NCBI GenBank assembly: GCA_025999935.1
Contig: BNXY01000006.1
Location: 14,421 to 78,420, forward strand
DNA: 64,000 nucleotides
Source of the DNA: Bacteroidia bacterium
GTDB taxonomy: Bacteria; Bacteroidota; Bacteroidia; Bacteroidales; Azobacteroidaceae
Reading direction: 5' to 3'
This document shows, piece by piece, positions 63,442 through 64,000 of this stretch (position 1 is the first letter of the stretch; every line of letters starts with the position of its first letter). The position numbers and the translations under genes are program-made. The notes under the pieces were generated by a model. It was not told where the DNA came from. It worked only from the letters and a program-made list of their open reading frames with translations, and searched no databases.

Positions 63442-63760
63442 TCCGTTTGCCTCTTTTGCGGTTGACGCTTTTATCTTTCAGCAAATCATCCATGCTGCCG
63501 TATTGTTTCTCAAAAAACAAATTTTCAAATGCATCGGTCATGGCCAGCGCCATTCCCAACATAACCAAACTGCGTGCAGAAATTTCACCTGTGCGCTCAA
63601 ACCGTCTGTAAGTGGGTAGCGGAATACCCGCCCTCTGTGCAATTTCTTTTTGGGTATATGCCATTTCGAGCCGCCGTTGTTTTACCCGCCCGGCAATTCC
63701 GGTTAATATCGCATCCGGCGTTTTTTCTATAAGTGATAATATATTGTCTTTTAAATCCAT
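63434..63760 (-). CDS. hipB: HipB-type helix-turn-helix antitoxin
   Basis: A 108-residue DNA-binding protein. The HTH lies at about 25-70: 'RVKQRRLEMAYTQKEIAQRAGIPLPTYRRFERTGEIS'. It should neutralise HipA and repress the pair. Upstream, CAAAGGTA (63795..63802, reverse TACCTTTG) is a plausible -7 box. AGTG-N8-CACT (63777..63792) between it and the start is a possible operator of the spaced inverted-repeat kind used by HipB, but the arms are short. Confidence 0.9.
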   Translation of the reverse strand: MDLKDNILSLIEKTPDAILTGIAGRVKQRRLEMAYTQKEIAQRAGIPLPTYRRFERTGEISARSLVMLGMALAMTDAFENLFFEKQYGSMDDLLKDKSVNRKRGKRNG

Positions 63761-63776
63761 TGTTTATTGAAAAAAT

Positions 63777-63802
63777 AGTGTTTTTTATCACTTACAAAGG
63801 TA
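63777..63802 (-). promoter_or_regulatory. Possible promoter/operator of hipBA
   Basis: Reverse -7 box TACCTTTG (63802 to 63795) with AGTG-N8-CACT (63777..63792) immediately downstream. AGTGATAA recurs inside hipB at about 63732. Arms are only 4 bp, so this is weak. Confidence 0.35.
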
Positions 63803-63947
63803 ATTAAAATTTCGCAATCAAGGCCTCCCGCTTCCAATATATTTTATTTTCAATCCTATTTCTCAATTATCTCCGTAAGCAACCGCTGAACCCCGTGTTG
63901 TAATAATGCAAAAAAACTCCCATTTTTGCAAGTTTTTACTTACAAAA

Positions 63948-63988
63948 GTCTCTGAAAGATTCAGAGACCGTTCAGAGACATTCAGAGA
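63948..63988. repeat. Inverted plus direct repeats at the window edge
   Basis: GTCTCTGAA (63948..63956), AGA, TTCAGAGAC (63960..63968): a perfect 9-bp inverted repeat. TTCAGAGAC then recurs at 63971..63979 and TTCAGAGA at 63981..63988. The array runs to the window end, so its extent is unknown. The rest of 63803..63947 holds no gene that I can see. Confidence 0.55.
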
Positions 63989-64000
63989 TTTTTATAGATT

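Noticed and set aside
1..64000. tRNA, rRNA, CRISPR arrays and complete insertion sequences
   Set aside because: Intergenic regions were read on both strands, and no cloverleaf, spaced direct-repeat array or transposase gene was recognised.

Overview
The window looks like chromosome of a Bacteroidota bacterium, most likely order Bacteroidales. This is inferred from gene content and promoters, not from a marker gene. Evidence includes SusC/SusD pairs, GLPGLI proteins, a PorT-like protein of the type IX secretion system, a DUF6377 regulator, the rsfS-ftsH-cdsA order, and promoters of the Bacteroides type (TTTG, about 20 nt, then TAnnTTTG). No tRNA, rRNA, CRISPR array or intact insertion sequence was seen.

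Layout. 1-7.1 kb: the end of an AAA/PD-(D/E)XK protein, a SulP anion transporter, a short TPR lipoprotein, an acidic protein of unknown function, and an aminotransferase/acetyltransferase pair for an amino-sugar. 7.1-14.7 kb (minus): a tight run of flippase, TonB receptor, AmpG/RhtX-like MFS permease, hemN and hemG, which reads as iron or porphyrin acquisition feeding late haem synthesis. 14.8-22.1 kb: a sirtuin, two tandem membrane-anchored AraC regulators, a PorT-like protein and rsfS-ftsH-cdsA. 22.3-28.5 kb: a five-gene operon of two GLPGLI proteins, a TonB-receptor-like barrel, a BlaI repressor and an M56 (BlaR1-type) protease. The protease carries a C-terminal TonB-plug-like domain in place of a beta-lactam sensor. 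28.7-36.7 kb: pckA, a GH26 mannanase, and acn-icd-gltA (the oxidative TCA branch). 36.8-46.6 kb: a DMT exporter, then porin, imelysin, di-haem protein and a compact CcsBA cytochrome c synthase (minus), then dnaB and the DUF6377 regulator. 46.6-48.4 kb: a gdhA fragment and an orphan TolC-like protein. 48.5-61.9 kb: a polysaccharide utilisation locus (GH36, ECF sigma, SusC, SusD, GH95, FecR, GH35). 61.9-64 kb: a decayed AlbA_2 gene and a HipBA toxin-antitoxin pair.

The most unusual features are of two kinds. The first is the GLPGLI/BlaI/M56-plug operon, whose promoter holds a perfect inverted repeat between its two elements; it looks like an uncharacterised envelope-sensing circuit. The second is an unusual density of small hairpin repeats of at least six families. 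Some sit inside reading frames (a signal peptide, an aminotransferase loop, a beta-barrel), and others form the stop codons of acn and icd. They resemble REP/BIME-type elements and have clearly shaped the coding sequences here.

The PUL also departs from the usual order. Its FecR anti-sigma gene lies after GH95 rather than beside the sigma gene. Even so, both the sigma-susC gap and the fecR start carry the same 25 fixed bases at identical spacing. All functional calls rest on reading the translated sequences and motifs; no database search was run.
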